This document shows, one piece after another, positions 62,919-64,000 of a DNA stretch of 64,000 nt (its first letter is position 1; the number at the start of each line of letters is the position of its first letter). Origin of the DNA: Alcanivorax sp. DSM 26293 (GTDB taxonomy: Bacteria; Pseudomonadota; Gammaproteobacteria; Pseudomonadales; Alcanivoracaceae). The translations under genes were made by a program, and so were the position numbers. A model generated the notes under the pieces. It saw only the letters and a program-made list of their open reading frames with translations, searched no databases and had not been told where the DNA came from. Where the stretch lies: NCBI RefSeq assembly GCF_900107995.1, contig NZ_FNUM01000007.1, positions 155,711-219,710 of the forward strand, written 5' to 3'.

Positions 62919-62973
62919 CCCAGGCTCCCTTCCTGATCGTCAGTATTACCGTAGTCTTTGTGTGCGGGTCGCA

Positions 62974-62992
62974 CATCCCCAATTTGGGGTAT
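62974..62992 (-). promoter_or_regulatory. CATCCCC-type operator upstream of LuxR paralog 5
   Basis: CATCCCCAATTTGGGGTAT: CCCCAA-N1-TTGGGG-like core, 56-74 bp upstream of the GTG start. Confidence 0.72.
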
Positions 62993-63113
62993 ATAGAGCC
63001 CTGCCAATCACTCAATACAAGCAAAACAAGCGTTTTGCACTAACACCTAAACGCGCATCGCTATGTGTGGGGATTGATCGATTGAAAAACTGTCTCGAGT
63101 GTTATACATGCCT

Positions 63114-63139
63114 CTGCCGACACGATCCCGTGTCGGCAG
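63114..63139. terminator. GC hairpin after the 63.2-kb gene
   Basis: CTGCCGACACG pairs perfectly with CGTGTCGGCAG around a 4-base loop. There is no T-run, so it may be an mRNA 3' end stabiliser rather than a terminator. It lies 18 bp beyond the stop codon of the minus-strand gene. Confidence 0.6.
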
Positions 63140-63157
63140 CCCCGCTTTCCATGAAAC

Positions 63158-63994
63158 TCACTGACAGTAAGTATCGTAAGTTTTACGAGCCAGCTCCACC
63201 TGCGTCTTGTAGCTTTCATAGTTTATTTCAGCGGACTCGTAATCCCCCATTTCACAGTTAGCTTCAATGGCATCATAAAGAGCATCAGCAGTCTGAAACT
63301 GTAGCGATGTTTGGGTACCACATGACTGTGCAGCTTGCCGCTCTTGCTCAGTTAGCAACTCGGGAAAATCCGCACAAGACCCTCCGCCACCTCCTCCTGT
63401 GGAAGCTTCCTGAAACTGGTTAATTAGCTCCTGCATTGACTCAAAATCCGTTTCCATAACAAAATTTCTCCATTCCTCGCAGCTATAACCTTCTTCACGA
63501 CTGGAATCGAGGAAACATTGGCGGGCCTTAGGAGCCATATACAGAGTATTCGGGTTCCATTCTCGCGCTTCACCCGCTAACAGAATCTTGGCATTGGCGA
63601 TATGTGGAAATAGGGAAATATTTTTCCCATTCACAGTCACCATGACCATCCGGTCTTCAACGTCGGACACATCGTCTAACCTTTTCGGCGTTTCAATCGT
63701 CACATCCTCTTCTGAGTAGATGCCTTCCCTCTCCAAGGCATAACGCACCATGCGTTCAGCAACCCCCATTTCCTTGGCAAGGCCTTTCCATTTCATGGGC
63801 TGAATGTCCAACTCACCCAATACACCACCTTGAGAGTCAATCTTGATGACTGGTATGAAATCATTCCTTGAAATCCCACGAACCACTATCGATCTGTCTG
63901 GCAACAAAGGGTAATCACCCCGAAATTTAGCCCTGCTCAAAAGTAGAATTTTCTCGTAACCTAGCACGAAGGAGATTCTGCATGAAGAAGTCAC
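63158..63994 (-). CDS. hypothetical protein, start uncertain, possibly continuing beyond the window
   Basis: The frame is open from the right edge to a stop at 63158; a GTG at 63994 would give 278 residues. Protein-like text includes IPVIKIDSQGGVLGELDIQP, KGLAKEMGVAERMVRYALER and VMVTVNGKNISLFPHIANAK. A Gly-rich linker (about residues 197-202) leads to a Cys-containing helical C-terminal part. I recognise no family. A strong plus-strand start site at 63981 overlaps the 5' end, so the true start may be further in, for example at the Met near 63796. Lower GC than neighbours. Confidence 0.6.
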   Translation of the reverse strand: MTSSCRISFVLGYEKILLLSRAKFRGDYPLLPDRSIVVRGISRNDFIPVIKIDSQGGVLGELDIQPMKWKGLAKEMGVAERMVRYALEREGIYSEEDVTIETPKRLDDVSDVEDRMVMVTVNGKNISLFPHIANAKILLAGEAREWNPNTLYMAPKARQCFLDSSREEGYSCEEWRNFVMETDFESMQELINQFQEASTGGGGGGSCADFPELLTEQERQAAQSCGTQTSLQFQTADALYDAIEANCEMGDYESAEINYESYKTQVELARKTYDTYCQ

Positions 63995-64000
63995 GATTTT
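63981..64000 (+). CDS. start of a plus-strand gene, cut by the window edge
   Basis: ATG at 63981 is preceded by AAGGAG at a seven-base spacing and begins MKKSRF, a typical secreted-protein start. Only 20 bases are inside the window. It conflicts with the longest form of the minus-strand frame that ends at 63158. Confidence 0.4.

Overview
The window looks like a chromosomal segment from a hydrocarbon-degrading gammaproteobacterium of the Alcanivorax type. The basis is an E. coli/Pseudomonas-like parE–yqiA–cpdA–yqiB–nudF block next to thiC and tolC, plus a compact alkane-oxidation cluster (almA, an alkB fused to rubredoxin, an AraC regulator, a second alkB). No rRNA, tRNA, CRISPR array, transposase or phage gene was recognised. 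The taxonomic call is an inference from gene content.

Layout. 0-12 kb: a partial GxxExxY gene at the left edge, parE, yqiA, cpdA, a DUF1249 gene, nudF and thiC on the minus strand, then tolC (+), waaA (-), an FAD oxidoreductase and an aldo/keto reductase. 12-27 kb: a small secreted protein, a patatin-like protein, then a long nitrogen-scavenging operon: allophanate hydrolase, urea carboxylase, an FCD-type GntR regulator, a porin and the urea ABC transporter urtABCDE. Its first gene is preceded by a near-perfect sigma-54 promoter, an NtrC-like dyad upstream and a GntR-type operator just downstream. 27-31 kb: an SBF/BASS transporter, pdxH, a ChaC-like cyclotransferase, and a VOC gene divergent from a TetR-ychJ pair with two operators between them. 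31-38 kb: alkane oxidation. 38-46 kb: a DUF4189 secreted protein, a MexEF-OprN-type RND pump and an AraC regulator. 46-50 kb: an ABC-2 exporter whose promoter carries a SoxR/MerR-type 19-bp spacer dyad and faces a soxR-like gene, then an NAD-type isocitrate dehydrogenase gene. 50-64 kb: an accessory region with five paralogous LuxR-type regulators without an autoinducer domain, three large uncharacterised lipoproteins, a possible gene remnant and many copies of a GC-rich dispersed repeat.

Two signals are not explained by gene annotation. First, the 0-46 kb part is studded with palindromic intergenic elements whose arms are four or five degenerate 7-bp units. The unit sequence differs from locus to locus while the architecture stays the same. 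Three of them are about 160 bp long, lie between convergent genes, share the same central terminator hairpin and run into the neighbouring stop codons. Second, a palindrome of the form CATCCCC(A/T)-rich-GGGGATG lies 56-82 bp upstream of the start codon of four genes: a LuxR regulator, two lipoproteins and, 18 kb away, the DUF4189 protein. This suggests a dedicated envelope regulon controlled by the LuxR paralogs.

Start codons were chosen by reading upstream for Shine-Dalgarno sequences; several differ from the longest open frame. Functions were assigned from motifs and remembered family features, not from database searches.
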